Positions 20,707 through 34,800 of a stretch of DNA of 64,000 nt are shown piece after piece. Position 1 is the stretch's first letter. Each line of letters opens with the position of its first letter. The notes under the pieces are model-generated. The model ran no database searches and was not told the origin of the DNA. It worked only from the letters and a program-made list of their open reading frames with translations. The position numbers were made by a program, and so were the translations under genes. Origin of the DNA: Piscicola geometra (Eukaryota; Annelida; Clitellata; Hirudinida; Piscicolidae). Location of the stretch: NCBI GenBank assembly GCA_943735955.1, contig OX030960.1:9983788-10047787 (forward strand), in the 5' to 3' direction.

Positions 20707-23700
20707 TCATCGTTCGTCTTCATCGTCTTCATCGTCTTCACCGTTTTCATCGTCTTCACCGTCTTCACCGTCTTCATCGTCTTCATCGTCTTCACCGTCT
20801 TCACCGTCTTCACCGTCTTCATTGTCTTCACCGTCTTCATCGTCTTCACCGTCTTCAACGTCTTCACCGTCTTCAACGTCTTCACCGTCTTCACCGTCTT
20901 CATCGTCTTCACCGTCTTCAACATCTTCACCGTCTTCACCGTCTTCATCGTCTTCACCGTCTTCATCGTTCGTCTTCATCGTCTTCATCGTCTTCACCGT
21001 CTTCATCGTCTTCACCGTCTTCACCATCTTCATCGTCTTCATCGTATTCACCGTCTTCATCGTCTTCACCGTCTTCACCGTCTTCATCGTTCATCTTCAT
21101 CGTCTTCATCGTCTTCATCGTTCTCACCGTCTTCATCGTCTTCACCGTCTTCATCGTCTTCACCGTCTTCATCATCTTCAGCGTCTTCATCGTCTTCACC
21201 GTTTTCATCGTCTTCACCGTCTTCATCGTCTTCACCGTCTTCATCGTCTTCACCGTCTTCACCGTCTTCATCGTTCGTCTTCACCGCCTTCACCGTCTTC
21301 ATCGTCTTCACCGTCTTCATCGTCTTCACCGTCTTACTCGTCTTAACCGTCTTCATCGTCTTCACCGTCTTCATCGTCTTCACCGTCTTCACCGTCTTCA
21401 CCGTCTTCACCGTCTTCAACGTCTTCATCGTCTTCACCGTCTTCATCGTCTTCACCGTCTTCATCGTCTTCACCGTCTTCATCGTCTTCATCGTTCGTCT
21501 TCACCGTCTTCACCGTCTTCATCGTCTTCACCGTCTTCATCGTCTTCACCGTCTTCATCGTCTTCACCGTCTTCACCGTCTACACCGTCTTCACCGTCTT
21601 CACCGTCTTCATCGTCTTCACCGTCTTCATCGTCTTCACCGTCTTCACCGTCTTCATCGTTCGTCTTCATCGTCTTCACCGTCTTCATCGTCTTCATCGT
21701 TCTTCTTCACCGTCTTCACCGTCTTCACCGTCTTCACCGTCTTCATCGTCTTCACCGTCTTCATCGTCTTCACCGTCTTCATCGTCTTCACCGTCTTCAC
21801 CGTCTTCATCGTTCGTCTTAATCGTCTTCATCGTCTTCATCGTTTTCACCGTCTTCATCGTCTTCACCGTCTTCATCGTCTTCACCGTCTTCATCGTCTT
21901 CACCGTCTTCATCGTCTTCACCGTCTTACTCGTCTTCACCGTCTTCATCGTCTTCACCGTCTTCATCGTCTTCACCGTCTTCACCGTCTTCACCGTCTTC
22001 ACCGTCTTCAACGTCTTCATCGTCTTCACCGTCTTCATCGTCTTCACCGTCTTCATCGTCTTCACCGTCTTCATCGTCTTCATCGTTCGTCTTCACCGTC
22101 TTCACCGTCTTCATCGTCTTCACCGTCTTCATCGTCTTCACCGTCTTCATCGTCTTCACCGTCTTCACCGACTACACCGTCTTCACCGTCTTCACCGTCT
22201 TCATCGTCTTCACCGTCTTCATCGTCTTCACCGTCTTCATCGTCTTCACCGTCTTCACCGTCTTCATCGTTCGTCTTCATCGTCTTCACCGTCTTCATCG
22301 TCTTCATCGTTCTTCTTCACCGTCTTCACCGTCTTCACCGTCTTCACCGTCTTCATCGTCTTCACCGTCTTCATCGTCTTCACCGTCTTCATCGTCTTCA
22401 CCGTCTTCACCGTCTTCATCGTTCGTCTTAATCGTCTTCATCGTCTTCATCGTTTTCACCGTCTTCATCGTCTTCACCGTCTTCATCGTCTTCACCGTCT
22501 TCATCGTCTTCACCGTCTTCATCGTCTTCACCGTCTTCGTCGTCTTCACCGTCTTCATCGTCTTCTTCGTTCGTCTTCATCGTCTTCACCGTCTTCATCG
22601 TCTTCACCGTCTTCATCGTCTTCACCGTCTTCATCGTCTTCACCGTCTTCATCGTCTTCACCGTCTTCATCGTCTTCACCGTCTTCGTCGTCTTCACCGT
22701 CTTCATCGTCTTCACCGTCTTCACCGTCTTCATCGTCTTCACCGTCTTCATCGTTCGTCTTCATCGTCTTCATCGTCTTCACCGTTTTCATCGTCTTCAC
22801 CGTCTTCACCGTCTTCATCGTCTTCATCGTCTTCACCGTCTTCACCGTCTTCACCGTCTTCATTGTCTTCACCGTCTTCATCGTCTTCACCGTCTTCAAC
22901 GTCTTCACCGTCTTCAACGTCTTCACCGTCTTCACCGTCTTCATCGTCTTCACCGTCTTCAACATCTTCACCGTCTTCACCGTCTTCATCGTCTTCACCG
23001 TCTTCATCGTTCGTCTTCATCGTCTTCATCGTCTTCACCGTCTTCATCGTCTTCACCGTCTTCACCATCTTCATCGTCTTCATCGTATTCACCGTCTTCA
23101 TCGTCTTCACCGTCTTCACCGTCTTCATCGTTCATCTTCATCGTCTTCATCGTCTTCATCGTTCTCACCGTCTTCATCGTCTTCACCGTCTTCATCGTCT
23201 TCACCGTCTTCATCATCTTCAGCGTCTTCATCGTCTTCACCGTTTTCATCGTCTTCACCGTCTTCATCGTCTTCACCGTCTTCATCGTCTTCACCGTCTT
23301 CACCGTCTTCATCGTTCGTCTTCACCGCCTTCACCGTCTTCATCGTCTTCACCGTCTTCATCGTCTTCACCGTCTTACTCGTCTTAACCGTCTTCATCGT
23401 CTTCACCGTCTTCATCGTCTTCACCGTCTTCACCGTCTTCACCGTCTTCACCGTCTTCAACGTCTTCATCGTCTTCACCGTCTTCATCGTCTTCACCGTC
23501 TTCATCGTCTTCACCGTCTTCATCGTCTTCATCGTTCGTCTTCACCGTCTTCACCGTCTTCATCGTCTTCACCGTCTTCATCGTCTTCACCGTCTTCATC
23601 GTCTTCACCGTCTTCACCGTCTACACCGTCTTCACCGTCTTCACCGTCTTCATCGTCTTCACCGTCTTCATCGTCTTCACCGTCTTCACCGTCTTCATCG

Positions 23701-24740
23701 TTCGTCTTCATCGTCTTCACCGTCTTCATCGTCTTCATCGTTCTTCTTCACCGTCTTCACCGTCTTCACCGTCTTCACCGTCTTCATCGTCTTCACCGTC
23801 TTCATCGTCTTCACCGTCTTCATCGTCTTCACCGTCTTCACCGTCTTCATCGTTCGTCTTAATCGTCTTCATCGTCTTCATCGTTTTCACCGTCTTCATC
23901 GTCTTCACCGTCTTCATCGTCTTCACCGTCTTCATCGTCTTCACCGTCTTCATCGTCTTCACCGTCTTACTCGTCTTCACCGTCTTCATCGTCTTCACCG
24001 TCTTCATCGTCTTCACCGTCTTCACCGTCTTCACCGTCTTCACCGTCTTCAACGTCTTCATCGTCTTCACCGTCTTCATCGTCTTCACCGTCTTCATCGT
24101 CTTCACCGTCTTCATCGTCTTCATCGTTCGTCTTCACCGTCTTCACCGTCTTCATCGTCTTCACCGTCTTCATCGTCTTCACCGTCTTCATCGTCTTCAC
24201 CGTCTTCACCGACTACACCGTCTTCACCGTCTTCACCGTCTTCATCGTCTTCACCGTCTTCATCGTCTTCACCGTCTTCATCGTCTTCACCGTCTTCACC
24301 GTCTTCATCGTTCGTCTTCATCGTCTTCACCGTCTTCATCGTCTTCATCGTTCTTCTTCACCGTCTTCACCGTCTTCACCGTCTTCACCGTCTTCATCGT
24401 CTTCACCGTCTTCATCGTCTTCACCGTCTTCATCGTCTTCACCGTCTTCACCGTCTTCATCGTTCGTCTTAATCGTCTTCATCGTCTTCATCGTTTTCAC
24501 CGTCTTCATCGTCTTCACCGTCTTCATCGTCTTCACCGTCTTCATCGTCTTCACCGTCTTCATCGTCTTCACCGTCTTCGTCGTCTTCACCGTCTTCATC
24601 GTCTTCTTCGTTCGTCTTCATCGTCTTCACCGTCTTCATCGTCTTCACCGTCTTCATCGTCTTCACCGTCTTCATCGTCTTCACCGTCTTCATCGTCTTC
24701 ACCGTCTTCATCGTCTTCACCGTCTTCGTCGTCTTCACCG
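20707..24740. repeat. Tandem duplication, 2,041-bp period, near-exact
   Basis: Rare variants recur at a constant 2,041-bp offset: CATTGTCTTC (20820/22861), GTCTTACTCG (21331/23372), GACTACACCG (22170/24211), and the breaker before TCACCGTC (21491/23532). Copy 1 covers about 20707-22747 and copy 2 about 22748-24740. The copies look almost identical, so this is among the most recent rearrangements in the array. Each copy also contains an older internal duplication of roughly 590-610 bp. Confidence 0.85.
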
Positions 24741-24935
24741 TCTTCATCGTCTTCTTCGTTCGTCTTCATCGTCTTCACCGTCTTCATCGTCTTCACCGTC
24801 TTCATCGTCTTCACCGTCTTCATCGTCTTCACCGTCTTCATCGTCTTCACCGTCTTCATCGTCTTCATCGTTCGTCTTCATCGATCGTCTTCATCGTCTT
24901 CATCGTCTTCACCGTCTTCATCGTCTTCACCGTCT

Positions 24936-27365
24936 TTATCGTTCGTCTTCACCTTCTTCATCGTCTTCACCGTCTTCATCGTCTTCATCGTCTTCACCGT
25001 CTTCACCGTCTTCATCGTCTTCACCGTCTTCATCGTCTTCATCGTTCATCTTCATCGTCTTCACCGTCTTCATCGTCTTCACCGTCTTCACCGTCTTCAT
25101 CGTCTTCATCGTCTTCACCGTCTTCATCGTCTTCACCGTCTTCATCGTCTTCACCGTCTTCATCGTCTTCATCGTTCGTCTTCATCGTCTTCATCGTCTT
25201 CATCGTCTTCACCGTCTTCATCGTCTTCACCGTCTTTATCGTTCGTCTTTACCGTCTTCATCGTCTTCACCGTCTTCATCGTCTTCATCGTTCATCTTCA
25301 TCGTCTTCATCGTTTTCACCGTCTTCATCGTCTTCACCGTCTTCATCGTCTTCACCGTCTTCATCGTCTTCACCATTTTCACCGTCTTCACCGTCTTCAT
25401 CGTCTTCATCGTCTTCATCGTCTTCACCGTCTTCACGTCTTCACCGTCTTCACCGTCTTCATTGTTTGTCTTCATCGTCTTCATCGTCTTCACTGTCTTC
25501 ATCGTTTTCACCGTCTTCATCGTCTTCATCGTTTGTCTTCACCGTCTTCACCGTCTTTATCGTTCGTCTTCACCTTCTTCATCGTCTTCACCGTCTTCAT
25601 TGTCTTCATCGTCTTCACCGTCTTCACCGTCTTCATCGTCTTCACCGTCTTCATCGTCTTCATCTTTCATCTTCATCGTCTTCACCGTCTTCATCGTCTT
25701 CACCGTCTTCACCGTCTTCATCGTCTTCATCGTCTTCACCGTCTTCATCGTCTTCACCGTCTTCATCGTCTTCACTGTCTTCATCGTCTTCATCGTTCGT
25801 CTTCATCGTCTTCATCGTCTTCATCGTCTTCACCGTCTTCATCGTCTTCACCGTCTTCACCGTCTTTATCGTTCGTCTTCACCGTCTTCATCGTCTTCAC
25901 CGTCTTCATCGTCTTCACCGTCTTCATCGTCTTCACCGTCTTCACCGTCTTCATCGTTCGTCTTCATCGTCTTCATCGTCTTCATCGTTTTCACCGTCTT
26001 CATCGTCTTCACCGTCTTCATCGTCTTCACCGTCTTCATCGTCTTCACCGTCTTCATCGTCTTCACCGTCTTCGTCGTCTTCACCGTCTTCATCGTCTTC
26101 TTCGTTCGTCTTCATCGTCTTCACCGTCTTCATCGTCTTCACCGTCTTCATCGTCTTCACCGTCTTCATCGTCTTCACCGTCTTCATCGTCTTCACCGTC
26201 TTCATCGTCTTCACCGTCTTCGTCGTCTTCACCGTCTTCATCGTCTTCTTCGTTCGTCTTCATCGTCTTCACCGTCTTCATCGTCTTCACCGTCTTCATC
26301 GTCTTCACCGTCTTCATCGTCTTCACCGTCTTCACCGTCTTCATCGTCTTCACCGTCTTCATCGTCTTCATCGTTCGTCTTCATCGATCGTCTTCATCGT
26401 CTTCATCGTCTTCACCGTCTTCATCGTCTTCACCGTCTTTATCGTTCGTCTTCACCTTCTTCATCGTCTTCACCGTCTTCATCGTCTTCATCGTCTTCAC
26501 CGTCTTCACCGTCTTCATCGTCTTCACCGTCTTCATCGTCTTCATCGTTCATCTTCATCGTCTTCACCGTCTTCATCGTCTTCACCGTCTTCACCGTCTT
26601 CATCGTCTTCATCGTCTTCACCGTCTTCATCGTCTTCACCGTCTTCATCGTCTTCACCGTCTTCATCGTCTTCATCGTTCGTCTTCATCGTCTTCATCGT
26701 CTTCATCGTCTTCACCGTCTTCATCGTCTTCACCGTCTTTATCGTTCGTCTTTACCGTCTTCATCGTCTTCACCGTCTTCATCGTCTTCATCGTTCATCT
26801 TCATCGTCTTCATCGTTTTCACCGTCTTCATCGTCTTCACCGTCTTCATCGTCTTCACCGTCTTCATCGTCTTCACCATTTTCACCGTCTTCACCGTCTT
26901 CATCGTCTTCATCGTCTTCATCGTCTTCACCGTCTTCACGTCTTCACCGTCTTCACCGTCTTCATTGTTTGTCTTCATCGTCTCCATCGTCTTCACTGTC
27001 TTCATCGTTTTCACCGTCTTCATCGTCTTCATCGTTTGTCTTCACCGTCTTCACCGTCTTTATCGTTCGTCTTCACCTTCTTCATCGTCTTCACCGTCTT
27101 CATTGTCTTCATCGTCTTCACCGTCTTCACCGTCTTCATCGTCTTCACCGTCTTCATCGTCTTCATCTTTCATCTTCATCGTCTTCACCGTCTTCATCGT
27201 CTTCACCGTCTTCACCGTCTTCATCGTCTTCATCGTCTTCACCGTCTTCATCGTCTTCACCGTCTTCATCGTCTTCACTGTCTTCATCGTCTTCATCGTT
27301 CGTCTTCATCGTCTTCATCGTCTTCATCGTCTTCACCGTCTTCATCGTCTTCACCGTCTTCACCG
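24936..27365. repeat. Direct duplication, 1,503-bp offset
   Basis: The breaker layout from about 24936 to 25860 reappears 1,503 bp later at 26439-27363. A unique 8-base unit, GTCTTCAC with the final C missing, lies at 25436 and again at 26939, fixing the offset. One difference is a GTCTCCATC unit near 26982 where the first copy has GTCTTCATC. Confidence 0.78.
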
Positions 27366-30300
27366 TCTTTATCGTTCGTCTTCACCGTCTTCATCGTCTT
27401 CACCGTCTTCATCGTCTTCATCGTCTTCACCGTCTTCACCGTCTTCATCGTCTTCACCGTCTTCATCGTCTTCATCGTTCATCTTCATCGTCTTCATCGT
27501 CTTCACCGTCTTCATCGTCTTCACCGTCTTCATCGTCTTCACCGTCTTCATCGTCTTCACCGTCTTCATCGTCTTCAACATTTTCACCGTCTTCACCGTC
27601 TTCATCGTCTTCATCGTCTTCATCGTCTTCACCGTCTTCACCGTCTTCACCGTCTTCACCGTCTTCATTGTTTGTCTTCATCGTCTTCATCGTCTTCACT
27701 GTCTTCATCGTCTTCACCGTCTTCATCGTCTTCACCGTCTTCATCGTCTTCACCGTCTTCATCGTTTTCATCGTTCTTCTTCACCGTCTTCACCGTCTTC
27801 ATCGTCTTCACCGTCTTCATCGTCTTCACCGTCTTCATCGTCTTCACCGTCTTCATCGTCTTCACCGTCTTCACCGTCTTCACCGTCTTCATCGTCTTCA
27901 CCATCTTCATCGTCTTCATCGTCTTCACCGTCTTCATCGTCTTCACCGTCTTCATCGTCTTCACCGTCTTCACCGTCTTCATCGTCTTCACTGTCTTCAT
28001 CGTCTTCACCGTCTTCATCGTCTTCACCGTCTTCATCGTCTTCACCGTCTTCATCGTCTTCACCGTCTTCATCGTCTTCATCGTTCGTCTTCACCGTCTT
28101 CACCGTCTTCATCGTCTTCACCGTCTTCATCGTCTTCACCGTCTTCATCGTCTTCACCGTCTTCATCGTCTTCACCGTCTTCACCGTCTTCACCGTCTTC
28201 ATCGTCTTCACCATCTTCATCGTCTTCATCGTCTTCACCGTCTTCATCGTCTTCACCGTCTTCATCGTCTTCACCGTCTTCACCGTCTTCATCGTCTTCA
28301 CCGTCTTCATCGTCTTCATCGTTCATCTTCATCGTCTTCATCGTCTTCACCGTCTTCATCGTCTTCACCGTCTTCATCGTCTTCACCGTCTTCATCGTCT
28401 TCACCGTCTTCACCGTCTTCACCGTCTTCATCGTCTTCATCGTCTTCATCGTCTTCACCGTCTTCACCGTCTTCACCGTCTTCATCGTCTTCACTGTCTT
28501 CATCGTCTTCACCGTCTTCATGGTCTTCACCGTCTTCATCGTCTTCACCGTCTTCATCGTCTTCATCGTTCGTCTTCACCGTCTTCACCGTCTTCATCGT
28601 CTTCACCGTCTTTATCGTCTTCACCGTCTTCATCGTCTTCACCGTCTTCATCGTCTTCACCGTCTTCATCGTCTTCACCGTCTTCACCGTCTTCACCGTC
28701 TTCATCGTCTTCACCGTCTTCACCGTCTTCACCGTCTTCACCGTCTTCACCGTCTTCATCGTCTTCACCGTCTTTATCGTCTTCACCGTCTTCATCGTCT
28801 TCACCGTCTTCATCGTCTTCACCGTCTTCATCGTCTTCATCGTTCGTCTTCACCGTTTTCACCGTCTTCACCGTCTTCATCGTCTTCACCGTCTTCATCG
28901 TCTTCACCGTCTTCATCGTCTTCACCGTCTTCACCGTCTTCACCGTCTTCACCGTCTTCACCGTCTTCATCGTCTTCACCGTCTTCATCGTATTCACCGT
29001 CTTCATCGTCTTCACCGTCTTCACCGTCTTCATCGTTCATCTTCATCGTCTTCATCGTCTTCATCGTTTTCACCGTCTTCATCGTCTTCACCGTCTTCAT
29101 CGTCTTCACCGTCTTCATCGTCTTCACCGTCTTCATCGTCTTCACTGTTTTCATCGTCTTCACCGTCTTCATCGTCTTCACCGTCTTCACCGTCTTCACC
29201 GTCTTCATCGTTCGTCTTCACCGCCTTCACCGTCTTCATCGTCTTCACCGTCTTCATCGTCTTCACCGTCTTCATCGTCTTCACCGTCTTCATCGTCTTC
29301 ACCGTCTTCATCGTCTTCACCGTCTTCATCGTCTTCACCGTCTTCATCGTCTTCACCGTCTTCATCGTCTTCACCGTCTTCATCGTCTTCACCGTCTTCA
29401 TCGTCTTCATCGTCTTCATCGTCTTCACCGTCTTCACGTCTTCACCGTCTTCACCGTCTTCATTGTTTGTCTTCATCGTCTCCATCGTCTTCACTGTCTT
29501 CATCGTTTTCACCGTCTTCATCGTCTTCATCGTTTGTCTTCACCGTCTTCACCGTCTTTATCGTTCGTCTTCACCTTCTTCATCGTCTTCACCGTCTTCA
29601 TTGTCTTCATCGTCTTCACCGTCTTCACCGTCTTCATCGTCTTCACCGTCTTCATCGTCTTCATCTTTCATCTTCATCGTCTTCACCGTCTTCATCGTCT
29701 TCACCGTCTTCACCGTCTTCATCGTCTTCATCGTCTTCACCGTCTTCATCGTCTTCACCGTCTTCATCGTCTTCACTGTCTTCATCGTCTTCATCGTTCG
29801 TCTTCATCGTCTTCATCGTCTTCATCGTCTTCACCGTCTTCATCGTCTTCACCGTCTTCACCGTCTTTATCGTTCGTCTTCACCGTCTTCATCGTCTTCA
29901 CCGTCTTCATCGTCTTCATCGTCTTCACCGTCTTCACCGTCTTCATCGTCTTCACCGTCTTCATCGTCTTCATCGTTCATCTTCATCGTCTTCATCGTCT
30001 TCACCGTCTTCATCGTCTTCACCGTCTTCATCGTCTTCACCGTCTTCATCGTCTTCACCGTCTTCATCGTCTTCACCGTCTTCATCGTCTTCAACATTTT
30101 CACCGTCTTCACCGTCTTCATCGTCTTCATCGTCTTCATCGTCTTCACCGTCTTCACCGTCTTCACCGTCTTCACCGTCTTCATTGTTTGTCTTCATCGT
30201 CTTCATCGTCTTCACTGTCTTCATCGTCTTCACCGTCTTCATCGTCTTCACCGTCTTCATCGTCTTCACCGTCTTCATCGTTTTCATCGTTCTTCTTCAC

Positions 30301-31890
30301 CGTCTTCACCGTCTTCATCGTCTTCACCGTCTTCATCGTCTTCACCGTCTTCATCGTCTTCACCGTCTTCATCGTCTTCACCGTCTTCACCGTCTTCACC
30401 GTCTTCATCGTCTTCACCATCTTCATCGTCTTCATCGTCTTCACCGTCTTCATCGTCTTCACCGTCTTCATCGTCTTCACCGTCTTCACCGTCTTCATCG
30501 TCTTCACTGTCTTCATCGTCTTCACCGTCTTCATCGTCTTCACCGTCTTCATCGTCTTCACCGTCTTCATCGTCTTCACCGTCTTCATCGTCTTCATCGT
30601 TCGTCTTCACCGTCTTCACCGTCTTCATCGTCTTCACCGTCTTCATCGTCTTCACCGTCTTCATCGTCTTCACCGTCTTCATCGTCTTCACCGTCTTCAC
30701 CGTCTTCACCGTCTTCATCGTCTTCACCATCTTCATCGTCTTCATCGTCTTCACCGTCTTCATCGTCTTCACCGTCTTCATCGTCTTCACCGTCTTCACC
30801 GTCTTCATCGTCTTCACCGTCTTCATCGTCTTCATCGTTCATCTTCATCGTCTTCATCGTCTTCACCGTCTTCATCGTCTTCACCGTCTTCATCGTCTTC
30901 ACCGTCTTCATCGTCTTCACCGTCTTCACCGTCTTCACCGTCTTCATCGTCTTCATCGTCTTCATCGTCTTCACCGTCTTCACCGTCTTCACCGTCTTCA
31001 TCGTCTTCACTGTCTTCATCGTCTTCACCGTCTTCATGGTCTTCACCGTCTTCATCGTCTTCACCGTCTTCATCGTCTTCATCGTTCGTCTTCACCGTCT
31101 TCACCGTCTTCATCGTCTTCACCGTCTTTATCGTCTTCACCGTCTTCATCGTCTTCACCGTCTTCATCGTCTTCACCGTCTTCATCGTCTTCACCGTCTT
31201 CACCGTCTTCACCGTCTTCATCGTCTTCACCGTCTTCACCGTCTTCACCGTCTTCACCGTCTTCACCGTCTTCATCGTCTTCACCGTCTTTATCGTCTTC
31301 ACCGTCTTCATCGTCTTCACCGTCTTCATCGTCTTCACCGTCTTCATCGTCTTCATCGTTCGTCTTCACCGTTTTCACCGTCTTCACCGTCTTCATCGTC
31401 TTCACCGTCTTCATCGTCTTCACCGTCTTCATCGTCTTCACCGTCTTCACCGTCTTCACCGTCTTCACCGTCTTCACCGTCTTCATCGTCTTCACCGTCT
31501 TCATCGTATTCACCGTCTTCATCGTCTTCACCGTCTTCACCGTCTTCATCGTTCATCTTCATCGTCTTCATCGTCTTCATCGTTTTCACCGTCTTCATCG
31601 TCTTCACCGTCTTCATCGTCTTCACCGTCTTCATCGTCTTCACCGTCTTCATCGTCTTCACTGTTTTCATCGTCTTCACCGTCTTCATCGTCTTCACCGT
31701 CTTCACCGTCTTCACCGTCTTCATCGTTCGTCTTCACCGCCTTCACCGTCTTCATCGTCTTCACCGTCTTCATCGTCTTCACCGTCTTCATCGTCTTCAC
31801 CGTCTTCATCGTCTTCACCGTCTTCATCGTCTTCACCGTCTTCATCGTCTTCACCGTCTTCATCGTCTTCACCGTCTTCATCGTCTTCAT
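26940..31890. repeat. Tandem duplication, ~2.5-kb period (2,498-2,516 bp)
   Basis: Landmarks at 26939 (8-base unit), about 26965 (CATTGTTTGTC) and 27060 recur 2,498 bp later at 29437, about 29463 and 29558. From about 27665 on, the offset is 2,516 bp, reflecting an 18-bp (two-unit) gain in copy 2. The rare TTCATGGTC unit at about 28520 matches one at about 31036. Copy 2 fades near 31.9 kb. Confidence 0.82.
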
Positions 31891-34800
31891 CGTTCGTCTT
31901 CACCGTCTTCACCGTCTTCATCGTCTTCACCGTCTTCATCGTCTTCACCGTCTTCATCGTCTTCACCGTCTTCATCGTCTTCATCGTCTTCACCGTCTTC
32001 ATCGTCTTCATCGTCTTCACCGTCTTCATCGTCTTCATCGTTCGTCTTCATCGTCTTCATCGTCTTCATCGTCTTCACCGTCTTCATCGTCTTCACCGTC
32101 TTTATCGTTCGTCTTCACCGTCTTCATCGTCTTCACCGTCTTCATCGTCTTCATCGTCTTCACCGTCTTCACCGTCTTCATCGTCTTCACCGTCTTCATC
32201 GTCTTCATCGTCTTCACCGTCTTCATCGTCTTCACCGTCTTCATCGTCTTCATCGTTCGTCTTCACCGTCTTCACCGTCTTCATCGTCTTCACCGTCTTC
32301 ATCGTCTTCACCGTCTTCATCGTCTTCACCGTCTTCACCGTCTTCACCGTCTTCATCGTCTTCACCATCTTCATCGTTCATCTTCATCGTCTTCATCGTC
32401 TTCACCGTCTTCATCGTCTTCACCGTCTTCATCGTCTTCACCGTCTTCATCGTCTTCACCGTCTTCACCGTCTTCACCGTCTTCATCGTCTTCATCGTCT
32501 TCATCGTCTTCACCGTCTTCACCGTCTTCACCGTCTTCATCGTCTTCACTGTCTTCATCGTCTTCACCGTCTTCATCGTCTTCACCGTCTTCATCGTCTT
32601 CACCGTCTTCATCGTCTTCATCGTTCGTCTTCACCGTCTTCACCGTCTTCATCGTCTTCACCGTCTTCATCGTCTTCACCGTCTTCATCGTCTTCACCGT
32701 CTTCATCGTCTTCACCGTCTTCATCGTCTTCACCGTCTTCACCGTCTTCACCGTCTTCATCGTCTTCACCGTCTTCACCGTCTTCACCGTCTTCACCGTC
32801 TTCATCGTCTTCACCGTCTTCATCGTCTTCACCGTCTTCATCGTCTTCACCGTCTTCATCGTCTTCACCGTCTTCATCGTCTTCACCGTCTTCATCGTCT
32901 TCACCGTCTTCATCGTCTTCATCGTTCGTCTTCACCGTCTTCACCGTCTTCACCGTCTTCATCGTCTTCACCGTCTTCATCGTCTTCACTGTCTTCATCG
33001 TCTTCACCGTCTTCACCGTCTTCACCGTCTTCACCGTCTTCACCGTCTTCATCGTCTTCACCGTCTTCATCGTATTCACCGTCTTCATCGTCTTCACCGT
33101 CTTCACCGTCTTCACCGTCTTCATCGTTCATCTTCATCGTCTTCATCGTCTTCATCGTTTTCACCGTCTTCATCGTCTTCACCGTCTTCATCGTCTTCAC
33201 CGTCTTCATCGTCTTCACCGTCTTCATCGTCTTCACTGTTTTCATCGTCTTCACCGTCTTCATCGTCTTCACCGTCTTCACCGTCTTCACCGTCTTCATC
33301 GTTCGTCTTCACCGCCTTCACCGTCTTCATCGTCTTCACCGTCTTCATCGTCTTCACCGTCTTCATCGTCTTCACCGTCTTCATCGTCTTCACCGTCTTC
33401 ATCGTCTTCACCGTCTTCATCGTCTTCACCGTCTTCATCGTCTTCACCGTCTTCATCGTCTTCATCGTTCGTCTTCACCGTCTTCACCGTCTTCATCGTC
33501 TTCACCGTCTTCATCGTCTTCACCGTCTTCATCGTCTTCACCGTCTTCATCGTCTTCATCGTCTTCACCGTCTTCATCGTCTTCATCGTCTTCACCGTCT
33601 TCATCGTCTTCATCGTTCGTCTTCATCGTCTTCATCGTCTTCATCGTCTTCACCGTCTTCATCGTCTTCACCGTCTTTATCGTTCGTCTTCACCGTCTTC
33701 ATCGTCTTCACCGTCTTCATCGTCTTCATCGTCTTCACCGTCTTCACCGTCTTCATCGTCTTCACCGTCTTCATCGTCTTCATCGTTCATCTTCATCGTC
33801 TTCATCGTCTTCACCGTCTTCATCGTCTTCACCGTCTTCATCGTCTTCACCGTCTTCACCGTCTTCATCGTCTTCACCGTCTTCATCGTCTTCACCGTCT
33901 TCATCGTCTTCACCGTCTTCACCGTCTTCACCGTCTTCACCGTCTTCACCGTCTTCATCGTCTTCACCGTCTTCATCGTATTCACCGTCTTCATCGTCTT
34001 CACCGTCTTCACCGTCTTCACCGTCTTCATCGTTCATCTTCATCGTCTTCATCGTCTTCATCGTTTTCACCGTCTTCATCGTCTTCACCGTCTTCATCGT
34101 CTTCACCGTCTTCATCGTCTTCACCGTCTTCATCGTCTTCACTGTTTTCATCGTCTTCACCGTCTTCATCGTCTTCACCGTCTTCACCGTCTTCACCGTC
34201 TTCATCGTTCGTCTTCACCGCCTTCACCGTCTTCATCGTCTTCACCGTCTTCATCGTCTTCACCGTCTTCATCGTCTTCACCGTCTTCATCGTCTTCACC
34301 GTCTTCATCGTTTTCACCGTCTTCATCGTCTTCACCGTCTTCATCGTCTTCACCGTCTTCATCGTCTTCATCGTTCGTCTTCACCGTCTTCACCGTCTTC
34401 ATCGTCTTCACCGTCTTCATCGTCTTCACCGTCTTCATCGTCTTCACCGTCTTCAACGTCTTCATCGTCTTCACCGTCTTCATCGTCTTCACCGTCTTCA
34501 TCGTCTTCACCGTCTTTATCGTTCGTCTTCACCGTCTTCATCGTCTTCACCGTCTTCATCGTCTTCATCGTCTTCACCGTCTTCACCGTCTTCATCGTCT
34601 TCACCGTCTTCATCGTCTTCATCGTTCATCTTCATCGTCTTCATCGTCTTCACCGTCTTCATCGTCTTCACCGTCTTCATCGTCTTCACCGTCTTCATCG
34701 TCTTCACCGTCTTCATCGTCTTCATCGTTCGTCTTCACCGTCTTCACCGTCTTCATCGTCTTCACCGTCTTCATCGTCTTCACCGTCTTCATCGTCTTCA

